Below, in pieces: positions 34,885 through 45,200 of a DNA stretch of 64,000 nucleotides. Below the pieces are notes generated by a model. That model made no database searches. It worked only from the letters and a program-made list of their open reading frames with translations, and was not told where the DNA came from. The DNA comes from Nocardia exalbida NBRC 100660 (GTDB lineage Bacteria; Actinomycetota; Actinomycetes; Mycobacteriales; Mycobacteriaceae), in NCBI RefSeq assembly GCF_000308575.1, contig NZ_BAFZ01000023.1, positions 1 to 64,000 of the forward strand, read 5' to 3'. The stretch's first letter is position 1. Every line of letters starts with the position of its first letter. Position numbers and translations under genes: made by a program.

Positions 34885-36171
34885 GTGGAAACGCTTCTGG
34901 TGATCGGAGCCGGCCCGAAAGCCCTTGCGGTGGCCGCGAAAGCGCACGTGCTGCGCGAACTCGGCTTGCCGGCGCCTCGGGTCGTCGTCGTCGAGGCGCA
35001 CGCGGTGGGCGGGAACTGGCTGCCGAGCGGCGGCTGGACCGACGGCAGGCACCGGCTGGGCACGAGCCCGGAGAAGGACGTGGGCTTCCCGTATCACTCG
35101 ACCTGGGCGCGCGGGCGCAACCAGGAAATCAACACGGCCATGATGGCTTACAGCTGGACGTCGTTCCTGATCGAGCAGGGCACCTACGCGGAATGGATCG
35201 ATCGAGGTCGTCCGAATCCGGCCCATAACGTCTGGGCCAAGTATCTGCAGTGGGTGGCGCGCCGGATCGATCTCGAACTCGTCTCCGGCACCGTGCGTTC
35301 CATCGCCGCCGCCGCCGACGGCTGGCTCGTCACCGCGACGGATCCCGACGGCGGCACGATCCGGCTGGACGCGACCGGGCTGATGATCACCGGCCCCGGC
35401 GTCAGCACCAAGGCACTCGCCGACCATCCGCGAGTGTTGAGCATCGCGCAATTCTGGGATCTGGCCGGGCGGCGCAGCCTGCCCGTCGCCTCCCGGGTCG
35501 CGGTGATCGGTGGCGGCGAGACGGCGGGATCGGCGTTGGACGAGCTGGTGCGCCACGGCATGCTGTCGATCTCGGTGATCTCGCCGATGGCGACGATCTA
35601 CACCCGTGGCGAAAGCTATTTCGAGAACTCGCTGTTCAGCGATCCGGTCAAGTGGGCGGCATTGACCGTCCAGGAACGGCGCGACGTCATCCGCAGGACC
35701 GACCGCGGCGTCTTCTCGGTGCGGGTGCAGGAGAGCCTGCTCGGCGACAGCCGGGTGCATCACTTGCAGGGCCGTGCGGTTCGCGTCGCCGAGCAGGGTG
35801 ACGGGGTGGCGCTGACGCTGCGCAACGAGCGGCGTCCGGATCAATCGCATACTTTCGACCTGGTCATCGATGCCACCGGCGGTCAGCCGCTGTGGTTCCT
35901 GAACCTTTTCGATCAGGACGCGGCGGACCTGCTGGAGCTGGCGGTCGGCGGCAGGCCCACCCAGGAGCGGATCGAGGTATCGATCGGCTACGACCTCGCG
36001 GTGTCGGGGATGGAGACCAAGCTCTACCTGCCCAACCTGGCGGCGGTCGCGCAGGGGCCCGGGTTCCCGAATCTCAGTTGCCTGGGCGAACTTTCCGATC
36101 GGGTGCTGCAACCGGTCACCCGGCGGTCCGGTGCGTACCTCACGGGCGCCGCCGCGCGGGCGCTCGGATGA
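34885..36171 (+). CDS. nbtG: L-lysine N6-monooxygenase of nocobactin biosynthesis
   Basis: A 428-residue flavin-dependent N-hydroxylating monooxygenase of the MbtG type. The FAD motif is VIGAGPKALAVAAKAH at the N-terminus, the NADPH motif VAVIGGGETAGSALDEL near residue 208, and a conserved DATGG lies near residue 332. It hydroxylates the lysine side-chain nitrogen so that acylation gives the hydroxamates that chelate iron. The GTG start at 34885 follows GGAG. It is monocistronic, convergent with nbtH and preceded by a shared iron box. Confidence 0.9.
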   Translation: METLLVIGAGPKALAVAAKAHVLRELGLPAPRVVVVEAHAVGGNWLPSGGWTDGRHRLGTSPEKDVGFPYHSTWARGRNQEINTAMMAYSWTSFLIEQGTYAEWIDRGRPNPAHNVWAKYLQWVARRIDLELVSGTVRSIAAAADGWLVTATDPDGGTIRLDATGLMITGPGVSTKALADHPRVLSIAQFWDLAGRRSLPVASRVAVIGGGETAGSALDELVRHGMLSISVISPMATIYTRGESYFENSLFSDPVKWAALTVQERRDVIRRTDRGVFSVRVQESLLGDSRVHHLQGRAVRVAEQGDGVALTLRNERRPDQSHTFDLVIDATGGQPLWFLNLFDQDAADLLELAVGGRPTQERIEVSIGYDLAVSGMETKLYLPNLAAVAQGPGFPNLSCLGELSDRVLQPVTRRSGAYLTGAAARALG

Positions 36172-36203
36172 GTGCCCACGCTGTCGGCGCCGCGCACCGC
36201 GCC

Positions 36204-36866
36204 TCACTGCCGCACAGTCGGGATGTCCGCCGGGGTGCGTGGCAGATAGTAGAGCCTGATGCGGCGGTCCGGACGGATGTCGAACTCGCCGAGGTCGGGA
36301 ACGCCGAACCGCTCGGTCATGCGCCGCACCGCGACATTGCGGTGATCGGGTTCGACCAGGATGCGACGGCAGTTCGATTCCGCGAAGATCCCGGCCAGCA
36401 GACCGCTGACGAAGGCGAACATGATGCCTCGCCCGATCGCCTCCGGGTCGGCGGTGGCCAGGTGGAAGGCCACGTCATAGGGGTCGGCGTGGTAGATCCT
36501 GGCGATCTCGTCCTTGGCCGGGCGATACAACTCCAGGTAGGCGATGTCGCGACGGCCCAGTTCCGGCCTGCCCGCGGCGGCGAAGTCGTAGCCGACGATG
36601 CATGGGCGGGAATAGGTTCCGGCCAGCTGCGCGCGCAGATTCTGCCTGCGCAGTTCGACGGGCCACGGCTGCTCCCAGGACTCGATCAGATGCGGCCGGT
36701 TCATCCACTCGGTGAGCAGCTCGGCGTCGGCGCCGTCCGCGTCGACCGTCCGGATGTCGAACGGAGCGGGCAGGGCGGGCAGTGGCGGAGCGGGCACGGC
36801 CCGCAGTTCGTCGGAGATGTCGGTCAGCTCGCGCGCGATGACATAGGGCGTTTCAGTGGGGTTCAT
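36204..36866 (-). CDS. nbtH: Lysine N6-acyltransferase of siderophore biosynthesis (MbtK-like, GNAT)
   Basis: A 220-residue GNAT-fold acyltransferase of the IucB/MbtK siderophore group. Typical segments are EWMNRPHLIESWEQPWPVE near residues 70-88, a central AYLELYRPAKDEIA strand and the AESNCRRILVEPDHRNVAVR region at about 160-180. It transfers the acyl chain to the side-chain nitrogen of lysine. It is divergent from the nbtA-E operon with an iron box in the 184-bp gap, and convergent with nbtG, so hydroxylation and acylation genes face each other 32 bp apart. Confidence 0.87.
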   Translation of the reverse strand: MNPTETPYVIARELTDISDELRAVPAPPLPALPAPFDIRTVDADGADAELLTEWMNRPHLIESWEQPWPVELRRQNLRAQLAGTYSRPCIVGYDFAAAGRPELGRRDIAYLELYRPAKDEIARIYHADPYDVAFHLATADPEAIGRGIMFAFVSGLLAGIFAESNCRRILVEPDHRNVAVRRMTERFGVPDLGEFDIRPDRRIRLYYLPRTPADIPTVRQ

Positions 36867-36909
36867 CGGTCGTCGAGCTCCGTTCGGTAGTGGCCCAGCT
36901 GGATGAATA

Positions 36910-36928
36910 TAAGGTTATCCTATGCTAA
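36910..36928. promoter_or_regulatory. Iron box in the divergent nbtH/nbtA promoter
   Basis: TAAGGTTATCCTATGCTAA matches the iron box at 15 of 19 positions. The adjoining bases to 36933 (CTATGCTAACCTCT) give a second, partly overlapping half-site. It lies 43 bp from the nbtH start and 122 bp from the nbtA start. Confidence 0.78.
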
Positions 36929-37050
36929 CCTCTCGTGGTCGGCGAGGCCCTGCCGTTCCCGGAGGACGGCGCGGGGCAGCGCGCCGCGGCCGAATCCATT
37001 TGTCCGCGGTGTCTTTTCGCTGATACCGCGTTATGTGTAGGAGCTGTTGG

Positions 37051-37824
37051 ATGTCGAGAAAACCCGGGTGGATTCGGAAGTTCCACAAGCCCGCCGTGGA
37101 AACGCTGCCGCCCCTGGTGCTGTTCCCCCACGCAGGCAGTGGAGCCTCGACCTACCGCACCATGTCCAAGAGGCTCAGTGCGGATTTCGACGTCGTCCTC
37201 GTGCAATATCCGGGACGTCAGGACCGGGCCGCCGAACCGATGCCCGCCGGCCTTTCCGAACTCGCGGCCGGTGCGCTCGCCGAATTCCTCGAATCCCCGT
37301 ATCACCGCGGTATTCCGATCACGGTATTCGGGCACAGCGTCGGCGCGATGGTGGCCTTCGAGTTCGTCCGTCAGGCCGAGGCCGCCGGGGTGCCGGTGGC
37401 GCTGCTCGGCGCGTCCAGCGCGGTGGCGCCCGCCTTGGTGGCCGACAGCGAACCACTGCCGACCGAGGAGGAGGCGCTGCTCGACCGGCTCGCGGCCCTG
37501 AACGGCACCGGCGCGGACGTTTTGGCCGATCGCGACATCATGCGGATGACGCTGCCCGCGCTGCGGGCCGACTATCGCGCCTTCGATGCCTACGTGTGCG
37601 GTCCGGAGGTGCGGGTCGGCGCGCGGATCGAGGTCATCGGCGGCGCCGACGACGACTTCGTCACCATCGCGGAACTGCGCCCATGGCTCGCGCACAGCGC
37701 TCGGGGCGGCTCGGTCACGCTCTTCGACGGCGGGCACTTCTATCTGTACGACCACATCGACGGCATCGCGGAATTGCTTTCCGCCGCGGCCGCCGACGCC
37801 GGACAGTCCGCTCTTTCCAGTTAG
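37051..37824 (+). CDS. nbtA: Type II thioesterase of the nocobactin cluster
   Basis: A 257-residue alpha/beta hydrolase. LVLFPHAGSGAS forms the oxyanion region, the catalytic Ser is in FGHSVGAM (about residue 96) and the catalytic His in DGGHFYLYD near residue 230. Type II thioesterases clear mis-loaded acyl groups from carrier domains. It is also the only thioesterase near the assembly line, whose last NRPS has no TE domain, so a role in release cannot be excluded. The ATG at 37051 is favoured over 37033 because TAGGAG lies seven bases before it. First gene of nbtA-nbtE. Confidence 0.88.
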   Translation: MSRKPGWIRKFHKPAVETLPPLVLFPHAGSGASTYRTMSKRLSADFDVVLVQYPGRQDRAAEPMPAGLSELAAGALAEFLESPYHRGIPITVFGHSVGAMVAFEFVRQAEAAGVPVALLGASSAVAPALVADSEPLPTEEEALLDRLAALNGTGADVLADRDIMRMTLPALRADYRAFDAYVCGPEVRVGARIEVIGGADDDFVTIAELRPWLAHSARGGSVTLFDGGHFYLYDHIDGIAELLSAAAADAGQSALSS

Positions 37825-37831
37825 GTTCAGC

Positions 37832-39160
37832 ATGTCAGGATCGGCTTCGGGGGACGAAGACCATATCGTCATCGTCGGAATCGGGGTCGAGGCCCCCGGC
37901 GGGATAAACAGTCCACAGGAATTCTGGTCGGCGCTCACCGACTCGAGGGAACTCATCGGGCCGCTGCCGCGCGACCGGGAATGGCCGATCGAACAGCTGC
38001 TCACCCTCGGCCGCAACGACGGCTGGACCGACGTTCGCGATGCGGGCGGGTTTCTCTCCGAAGCAACGGAATTCGACGCGGCGTTCTTCGGGATCACGCC
38101 GCGGGAAGCCGTCGCGATGGATCCGCAGCAACGCGTGGGATTGCGCGTCGCGTGGCGGGCGGTCGAGGACGCCGGACTGAATCCCGGCGCCGTCGACGGC
38201 GCCGAGGCGGGGTGCTGGATGGGCGTCACGCCGTTGGAGTACGGGCCGCGGATGGCGAGCGTCAGCGAGCACAGCGGCTACCGGATGACCGGCACCACGC
38301 TCGGCGCGGTGGCGGGCCGGATCTCGCACAGCCTGGGGCTGATCGGGCCTTCGATCAGCGTGGACACCTCCTGCGCGGCCGGTCTGACCGCCCTGCATCA
38401 GGCGGCGGCGGCGATCCGGGCGGGCGAATGCGACTGGGCCCTGGCGGGTGGCGTGTGCGTGATGGGTTCACCCGGCATGTTCGTCGAGTTCGCCAAGAAC
38501 AACGCGCTGTCGACCGACGGCCACTGCCGCGCCTACTCCGCGGGGACCACCGGGACCCTGTGGGGCGAGGGCGCGGGCGTGGTTGTGCTGGAGACGGAAT
38601 CGCGGGCCCGGCGGCTCGGTCATCGGATCTACGCGCGGCTGCTCGGCTCCCGGGTCAATCACAACGGCAAGGGCGCCCCGCTGGCCGTGCCCAGCGCCGA
38701 CGCGCAGCAACGGCTGATCCGCGCGGCGCTCACCGCGGCCCGCGTCGCCCCGGAACACATCGGACTCGTCGAGGGGCACGGCACCGGCACGTCGGTGGGT
38801 GACCCCATCGAACTGACCGCGCTCATCCGGATGTACGGCGCGCCCGAGCGTGCGCGGGGCGCGCTGCTGGGATCGGTCAAGTCGAACATCGGTCACACGC
38901 AGGCGGCGGCGGGCATGCTCGGCCTGATCAAGATGCTGCTGTGCGGCGCGAACGGTCACGTCGTGCCGAGTCTGTGGGCGGAGAACCCGACCGACGCGGT
39001 CGACTGGGAGACCACGAGCCTGCGGCTGGCCACGAAATACGCACCATGGGAGCCGATCGATGGCGTCCGCTACGGAGCGGTGTCGGCATTCGGGGTGGCG
39101 GGGACCAACGCGCACGCGATCGTCGGGATGCCCGTTCTGGAGGAGGACAGTGATGCCTGA
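37832..39160 (+). CDS. nbtB: Ketosynthase of the nocobactin polyketide step (MbtC-like)
   Basis: A 442-residue stand-alone beta-ketoacyl synthase. The catalytic Cys is in SVDTSCAAG (about residue 179), with His in VEGHGTGTSVGD (about 315) and SNIGHTQAAAG (about 354), a complete Cys-His-His triad. It condenses an acyl starter with malonyl loaded on NbtC. It has no acyltransferase or carrier domain, so it depends on NbtC, with which it overlaps by eight bases. The stop of nbtA lies 7 bp upstream. Confidence 0.92.
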   Translation: MSGSASGDEDHIVIVGIGVEAPGGINSPQEFWSALTDSRELIGPLPRDREWPIEQLLTLGRNDGWTDVRDAGGFLSEATEFDAAFFGITPREAVAMDPQQRVGLRVAWRAVEDAGLNPGAVDGAEAGCWMGVTPLEYGPRMASVSEHSGYRMTGTTLGAVAGRISHSLGLIGPSISVDTSCAAGLTALHQAAAAIRAGECDWALAGGVCVMGSPGMFVEFAKNNALSTDGHCRAYSAGTTGTLWGEGAGVVVLETESRARRLGHRIYARLLGSRVNHNGKGAPLAVPSADAQQRLIRAALTAARVAPEHIGLVEGHGTGTSVGDPIELTALIRMYGAPERARGALLGSVKSNIGHTQAAAGMLGLIKMLLCGANGHVVPSLWAENPTDAVDWETTSLRLATKYAPWEPIDGVRYGAVSAFGVAGTNAHAIVGMPVLEEDSDA

Positions 39161-42100
39161 GTATCGGCTACCGGACGGCACCACCCCGGTCCTGTTCTCC
39201 TCGGACAGCGCCGCCGGGCTACGTGCCGAGGCCGCCGCGATCCTGGACTACTCCGGAACCCACCCGCGGGTGGACCCCGATCGACTGGCGAGCCATCTGT
39301 TCCGCACCAGGATCGCCCGCAGGTTTCGCGCGTTGGCCATGGTCACGACGCGCGAGGAGTTGCTCGACGCGTTGCGGTCGGTCGCGGCCGACGCCGCGCA
39401 TCCCGCGGTGGTGACCTCCGGCGGCGCCGTCGCGGCACGCCGCGTCGGATTCGTCTTCCCCGGCCAGGGCAGCCAGCGCCCCGGCATGGGCAAGCCGTAC
39501 TACGACTTCTCGCCCGCGTACCGGGCCGCCGTGGACGAGTGCGCGGCGGTGCACGAGGAGCGATACGGCCATGCGCGGCCGGTGCACTATCTGCTCGCGG
39601 CCGACGAGGAATACGGCGAAACGCTCTGGGAAGTGCAGCCCGCCAGGATGTTCCACCTGATCGGTTTGGCCGCCATGTGGCGGGCGGCGGGCGTGCGTCC
39701 CGCCGCCACCATCGGGCACAGCCAGGGTGAACTCGCCGCCTGCGTGGTCGCCGGTGCGCTGACGTTGCGCGATGCGGTGTCGATCGTCACGCACCGGGCC
39801 GAACTGCTGGAGCGGGACCTGTCGGACGGGTACGCGGTGGCCGTGCTCGGCGCCGACCGGGAGGAATGTGAGGAGCTGCTGGCCCGGAATTCGGGGTGGG
39901 CGGAGGTCTCCATCGTCAACTCGCCTCTTCTGATCGGCGTCTCCGGCCACGAGGCCGCCATCGCGGAACTCGTGGCGACCGCGACGGCCAAAGGGCTGTT
40001 CGCCAGGCAGATTCAGATGTCCTTCCCGTCGCACACCTCCGCGATGACGAGGTTGCGCGGCGAATTCCAGTCCGGGCTGGAGGAACTGAGCAGCAAGACC
40101 TTCGCGATCGGCGAGATCGCTTGCTACGGAGGCACGCTCGGGGCGGCGATCACCGACGAGTCGACGCATCACGATTACTGGTACTGGAACCTGCGCAACC
40201 GGGTCCGCTTCGATCGCGCGATCGCGGCGGCGGCCGAGAACGTGGACACCTTCATCGAGATCGCCGAGCATCCCACGTTGCAGCCGGCGTTGCGGGAGAA
40301 TCTGGCCCACGTCGCGTCGGAGCCGGGGCGGGCCGCCCGTGAGTTCCGCATCGCCGGGACGTCCCTGCGCACCGCGAACGGGCTCGGTGAGTTCACCAGG
40401 AATCTGGCCGAGATCGCGGTGCACGACCTGCACTACGACTGGCAGGCACTGCGCACCGGATCGCAGGAGCGCCCGACGCTGCCGTTGCGTGACTTCCCCG
40501 CCACGGTGATGAATCAGAAGAGGCTGTGGGCGCCGTACCAATCGGGGGCCGAAGCGCCGGTCCCGGTCGCCGTGCCGCCCGTGCGGTTGCGCGAGGAGTG
40601 GACCAAGTTGTCCCGGATCGCGCTGGCCGCACCGCGGACCGTGCTGCTCGCCGATCACGACCCTCGCGCCGACGAACTCGCGGCGGCGATGCGCGCGCGG
40701 GCCCCGCGCCACGGCGCCGCCATCTCCGACACCGAGACCCCCGCCGACACCATGGTGCTGCTGCTGGCGCCGGCCGTGGCCGTGGACGAAGAAGGCGCGG
40801 TCGCGGAACTCGCCGAGTTCGCTCGCATCACCGAACAGTTGACCACGATCGCTCCGGGCGTCACCGAATGCTGGCTGGTGACAACCGGTGCGGAGGCCGC
40901 GACGCCGCAAGACGACCCGTGCCTCGCCCACTCGGCCGTGAGCGCCGCGTATCGCAGCCTGGGCCTGGACCATCTCGGCATCGCCTTCCGGCACCTCGAC
41001 CTGCCGCCGGACGCCGCGTCGCTGAACCCGGCCGCGGTGGCCGACAAGATCTTCGAAGCCATCCATGTGCTCGGCGAGCCCGAACTCGCGCTGCGGAACG
41101 GGAAGTTGCACGCGAAGCGTCTCGTCCGCGCCGAGCCGGGCGGTGCGTCGACGCCTCCGGATCTGCGCGAGGTCTTGATTCTCGGTGGGACCGGACACGT
41201 CGGCCTCGAGTTCTGCGCGCAGTTCGTCCGCGACGGCGCGCGCCGGATCACCCTGGTGAACCGCACCGGGGAGACGAGCGCGCTCACCGAGCGGCTGCGG
41301 GCGATACGCGAACTCGGCCGAACCGAGATCGACGTGGTGGCCTGCGATATCACCGAAGCGGCCGCGGTGGCCGACCTGGCGCGGCGTTTCGCCGATCGTC
41401 CGGTGAGCGTGGTCGTGCACGCCGCGGTCCGGTACGTGTGGTCCCGGTTCGAATCGGACGCGGTCGCCGAGGCAGCCGCGGCGAAGGTGCTCGGACTCGC
41501 CGGGGTGCTGCGCTCGGTGCCATCGGCCGCCGACTGCACCGTCCTTTTGTGCTCCTCGTTCGTGGCCACGCTCGGTGGGCGCGACCAGGCGTTGTACGCG
41601 GCCACGAATCGCATGCTCGACAGCCTCGCCGTACGGCTGCGGGCGCAGGGCGGGGATTGCGTGTCGGTGCAATGGGGACTGTGGGGGTTGCCCGGTGCGG
41701 AACACGCCGCCGTGGAGGCGCGAATCCTCGGTGCGGGTTTGCAGCCGATGCCCGCCGCGCCCGCGATCGCGGCGGGTTTCGCCGATCGCACCGGCAACGG
41801 GATCGTGCTGTCCGCGGACTGGGAGCGGCTGCGTGAGACGGTCGAACTCGTGGGCCTGACAACGGTTTTCGCACCCGCCCTCCCGGCTCCCGAGCCTTCG
41901 GCGCCCGTCGCCACGCCGTCTACGCCGCCGTCACGGGCAGCCGAGCCGGAAGCGGACGTGACAGACGATCTCGCGGAGGTCATCCGGCGTGAACTCGGGC
42001 AAGTGATGCTCCTCGACGGTCCCGACCACATCGACGGCTCGGTCCCGCTGGTCGCGCTCGGCTTCGACTCGTTGCAGGCGGTCGATCTGCGCGCCCGGTT

Positions 42101-42197
42101 GAAGACGACGCTGCACCGCGAACTCCCGGTCGCGGCCATCCTGGGCGGCGCGTCCCTGGACGACGTCGTGCTGCTCATGTCCGAGAACCGAGGCTGA
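39153..42197 (+). CDS. nbtC: Polyketide synthase subunit AT-KR-ACP (MbtD-like)
   Basis: A 1014-residue protein. The acyltransferase domain has FPGQGSQ near residue 108 and the nucleophile motif GHSQGEL near 189. A ketoreductase domain follows (NADPH loop GGTGHVG near 679, active-site region SSFVATLGGRDQALYAATN near 806). The C-terminal carrier domain has its phosphopantetheine Ser in GFDSLQAVDLRARL (about 971). With NbtB it performs one extension and reduces the ketone, giving the hydroxyacyl link between the two lysine-derived hydroxamates. AGGAGGACAG precedes the ATG. The nbtD gene follows directly. Confidence 0.92.
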   Translation: MPEYRLPDGTTPVLFSSDSAAGLRAEAAAILDYSGTHPRVDPDRLASHLFRTRIARRFRALAMVTTREELLDALRSVAADAAHPAVVTSGGAVAARRVGFVFPGQGSQRPGMGKPYYDFSPAYRAAVDECAAVHEERYGHARPVHYLLAADEEYGETLWEVQPARMFHLIGLAAMWRAAGVRPAATIGHSQGELAACVVAGALTLRDAVSIVTHRAELLERDLSDGYAVAVLGADREECEELLARNSGWAEVSIVNSPLLIGVSGHEAAIAELVATATAKGLFARQIQMSFPSHTSAMTRLRGEFQSGLEELSSKTFAIGEIACYGGTLGAAITDESTHHDYWYWNLRNRVRFDRAIAAAAENVDTFIEIAEHPTLQPALRENLAHVASEPGRAAREFRIAGTSLRTANGLGEFTRNLAEIAVHDLHYDWQALRTGSQERPTLPLRDFPATVMNQKRLWAPYQSGAEAPVPVAVPPVRLREEWTKLSRIALAAPRTVLLADHDPRADELAAAMRARAPRHGAAISDTETPADTMVLLLAPAVAVDEEGAVAELAEFARITEQLTTIAPGVTECWLVTTGAEAATPQDDPCLAHSAVSAAYRSLGLDHLGIAFRHLDLPPDAASLNPAAVADKIFEAIHVLGEPELALRNGKLHAKRLVRAEPGGASTPPDLREVLILGGTGHVGLEFCAQFVRDGARRITLVNRTGETSALTERLRAIRELGRTEIDVVACDITEAAAVADLARRFADRPVSVVVHAAVRYVWSRFESDAVAEAAAAKVLGLAGVLRSVPSAADCTVLLCSSFVATLGGRDQALYAATNRMLDSLAVRLRAQGGDCVSVQWGLWGLPGAEHAAVEARILGAGLQPMPAAPAIAAGFADRTGNGIVLSADWERLRETVELVGLTTVFAPALPAPEPSAPVATPSTPPSRAAEPEADVTDDLAEVIRRELGQVMLLDGPDHIDGSVPLVALGFDSLQAVDLRARLKTTLHRELPVAAILGGASLDDVVLLMSENRG

Positions 42198-42232
42198 TGG
42201 TGGCCGAGAACAAAGGCTCAGGAGGCCGCTTC

Positions 42233-45200
42233 ATGTCGGAGAACACGCAGGCGCCCATGCCGGAGATCGAGGACGTGCTCGCGCTGAGCCCGTTGCAGGA
42301 GGGCTTGTTCTCACTGGCCAGGCTGGCCGGAGAAGGCGATCTGTACGCACTGCAATTCGTCTACGAGATCGCGGGGCCCGTCGATGTGGCGCTGTTGCGC
42401 CGCAGCGTCGAGACGATTCTGCGACGGCACGCGAACCTACGCGCGTCGTTCTGGGATCGCGACCTTCCCCGGCCGGTGCAGATCGTGCCCGTCACGGCGG
42501 AGCTGCCGTGGGCCGAACGCGCGATCGACCCGGCCGACGACCTCGACGCCGTCATCGCCGCCGAAACACGGGCGCCGTTCGACCTGGCCCGAGGCCCACT
42601 GCTGCGCGTGCTGCTGCTGCGGCTGCCCGACGACACCCGGCGTCTAGTCCTGACCGCGCACCACATCCTGCTGGACGGCTGGTCGCTCGGCGTCTTCTTC
42701 CGGGAACTGTTCGCCCTGTACCAGGCGGACGGCGCGGCGGACGCGCTACCCGCACCCCGGCCCTACCGGGACTACATCGGCTGGCTGTCCGCCCGCGACA
42801 ACGAAACCGCGCTGCGCGCCTGGCGGGAATACCTCGGTGATCTCGATCCGCTGATCATCGCCGACCGCGGTGATTCCACGGTCAACACCATCGTGCCCAC
42901 GATCGACACGCTGACGCTGGACGCGGCCGACACCAGCCGGTTGACCGCATGGGCGCGGGCGAACGCGCTGACGATGAACACCGTCGTGCAGTACGCCTGG
43001 TCGGTCGTGCTCGGCAGGCTGACCGACCGGAGCGACGTGGTCTTCGGCACCACCGTCTCGGGACGGCCGGACGAGCTGTCCGGTGTCGAGACCATGATCG
43101 GGTTGTTCATCAACACCGTCCCCGTGCGCGTGGCTATCGGCGCGGGCAATGTGGTGCGCGACTGCGCGCGGCTGCAACGCGAGGCGGCTCCGATGCGTGA
43201 TCTCGCCTACGTCAGCCTGTCCGCGATTCAGCGGTCGGTGGGTTCCGGCACGCTGTTCGACACGCTGTTCGTGTACGAGAACGCGCCCATGTCCGATGTG
43301 CTGCGCCCCATCGAGGCGGCCGACGGCGTTCGGTTCCGGCCGATCACGTCGGAGAGCCTGACGCACTACCCGCTCGCGGTGACCTCGTTCCTGTACGAGG
43401 GGCAGCTGGTGGTGACGGTCGAGGCGGTGCGGGCGGCGTTGCGCACGCTGTCCGGTCCCGACGTCGCGGCGCGGTTGATCTCGGTGCTGCGGCAGTTACC
43501 CGAGATCGGCGAGCGCGGGCCCGACGCTCTGGACGTGCTGCTACCGGGCGAGAGCGCGCGGCCACCGGCCGCCACCGCCGAAGACGTGCGCGGCGCGACC
43601 ATATGGGAGCTGTTCGCGCGCCAGGTGGCCGCCACACCGGACGCGCTCGCGCTCAGCGCCGAGCACGATCGGTACACCTACCGCGAGTTGTTCGATGCCG
43701 CAGTGGGTTCGGCGGGTGTCATCGCCGCCTACGGCGCCGGTCCGGAAGACGTCGTCGCCCTGGCCTTGCCGCGGTCGGCTCAGTCGATCGTGGCCATCCT
43801 CGCCGTGCTCGCCACCGGCGCGGCCTATGTGCCCGTCGACATCACGCTGCCCGCCACCCGCATCGAATCGATCGTGCGCCGATCCCGTCCTCGACTGATC
43901 CTGGTCGACGCCCGGGGCCTGCCCGCGCTCCACGAGATCGGGGACAGCCCGCGGATACTGCTGATGGACCAGCTCTCCGAGAATCTGCCTGCGTTCACAC
44001 CCGCGCCCGGCCGCCGCCCGGACCAGTCCGCGTACCTGATCTTCACCTCCGGTTCCACCGGGGAACCCAAAGGCGTCGTGGGCACCCACTCCGCGCTGGC
44101 CGCGTACTTCGCCGACCACCGCGACCGGGTCTACCGGCCCGCCGTGGCGCGGCTCGGACGGCCGCTGCGGATCGCGCACGCCTGGTCGCTCAGCTTCGAC
44201 GCCTCCTGGCAGCCTCTCATCGGACTGCTCGACGGACACGCCATCCACCTGTTCGACGCCGAGGAGATGCGCGACGCGCGACGTCTGGTCGACGGCATCA
44301 TCCGGCACGGACTGGACATGATCGACACGACCCCCTCGATGTTCGCCCAGCTCGCCGCGGCCGGGCTGGTCGACGCGGGTGCCACGCCGCTGTCCGTGCT
44401 CGCGCTCGGCGGCGAGGCCATCGGCGTGCCGCTGTGGAAGCAGTTGTGCGCGCTGCCCGATACCGCCGTGCACAACTGCTACGGCCCCACCGAGACGACG
44501 GTGGAGGCGGTGGTCGCCGCGGTGGTCGACGGCGATGCCGAACCGGCCATCGGGGCACCGGTCACCGGGATGACCGGTTATGTCCTGGATTCGCGGCTGC
44601 GGCAGGCGCCGGTGGGCGTCGTGGGCGAGCTGTATCTCGCCGGCGCCCAGGTCGCGCGCGGTTATGTCGGCATGCCGGGAATCACCGCGGGCCGGTTCGT
44701 CGCCGACCCGCACCGCGCGGGCGAGCGGATGTATCGCACCGGTGATCTGGTGCGCCGCTTGCCCTCCGGCGATCTGGCCTACGTCGGCCGGGTAGACGAC
44801 CAGGTGAAGATCCGCGGCTACCGGATCGAGATCGGCGATATCGAGACGGCCTTGCTCGCGCTGCCGGGTGTGCGGGCCGCCGCGGTGGTCGTGGTGCGCC
44901 GAGCGGGTGGTCCCGCCCTGGCCGCGTTCGCCGTGGGTGACGGTCTCGACGCGGTGGAGTTGCGCGCCGCGCTGACCGAGCGGCTGCCGAGTTACATGGT
45001 GCCGAACCGGATTCTGGTCGTCGAGCAGCTGCCGGTGACCAGCAACGGAAAGCTCGACGCGAAGCGGCTCGCGGTGCTCGCCGAGGATCGGGCCGCCGGT
45101 GCGGGAGCGGGGGCGGCCCCCGCGCGCACCGGCACCGAACGCAGGCTGTGCGCCGCGGTGGCCGAGCTGTCCGGCGGTCCCGTCCCCGGTATCGATGACG

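Noticed and set aside
37586..37831. Upstream extension of the ketosynthase frame into nbtA
   Set aside because: It overlaps the C-terminal half of nbtA; the ATG at 37832 follows the nbtA stop and begins a standard KS N-terminus.
42197..42232. Earlier nbtD start at 42197 overlapping the nbtC stop
   Set aside because: Kept only as an alternative: the perfect AGGAGG seven bases before 42233 makes the later start more likely.
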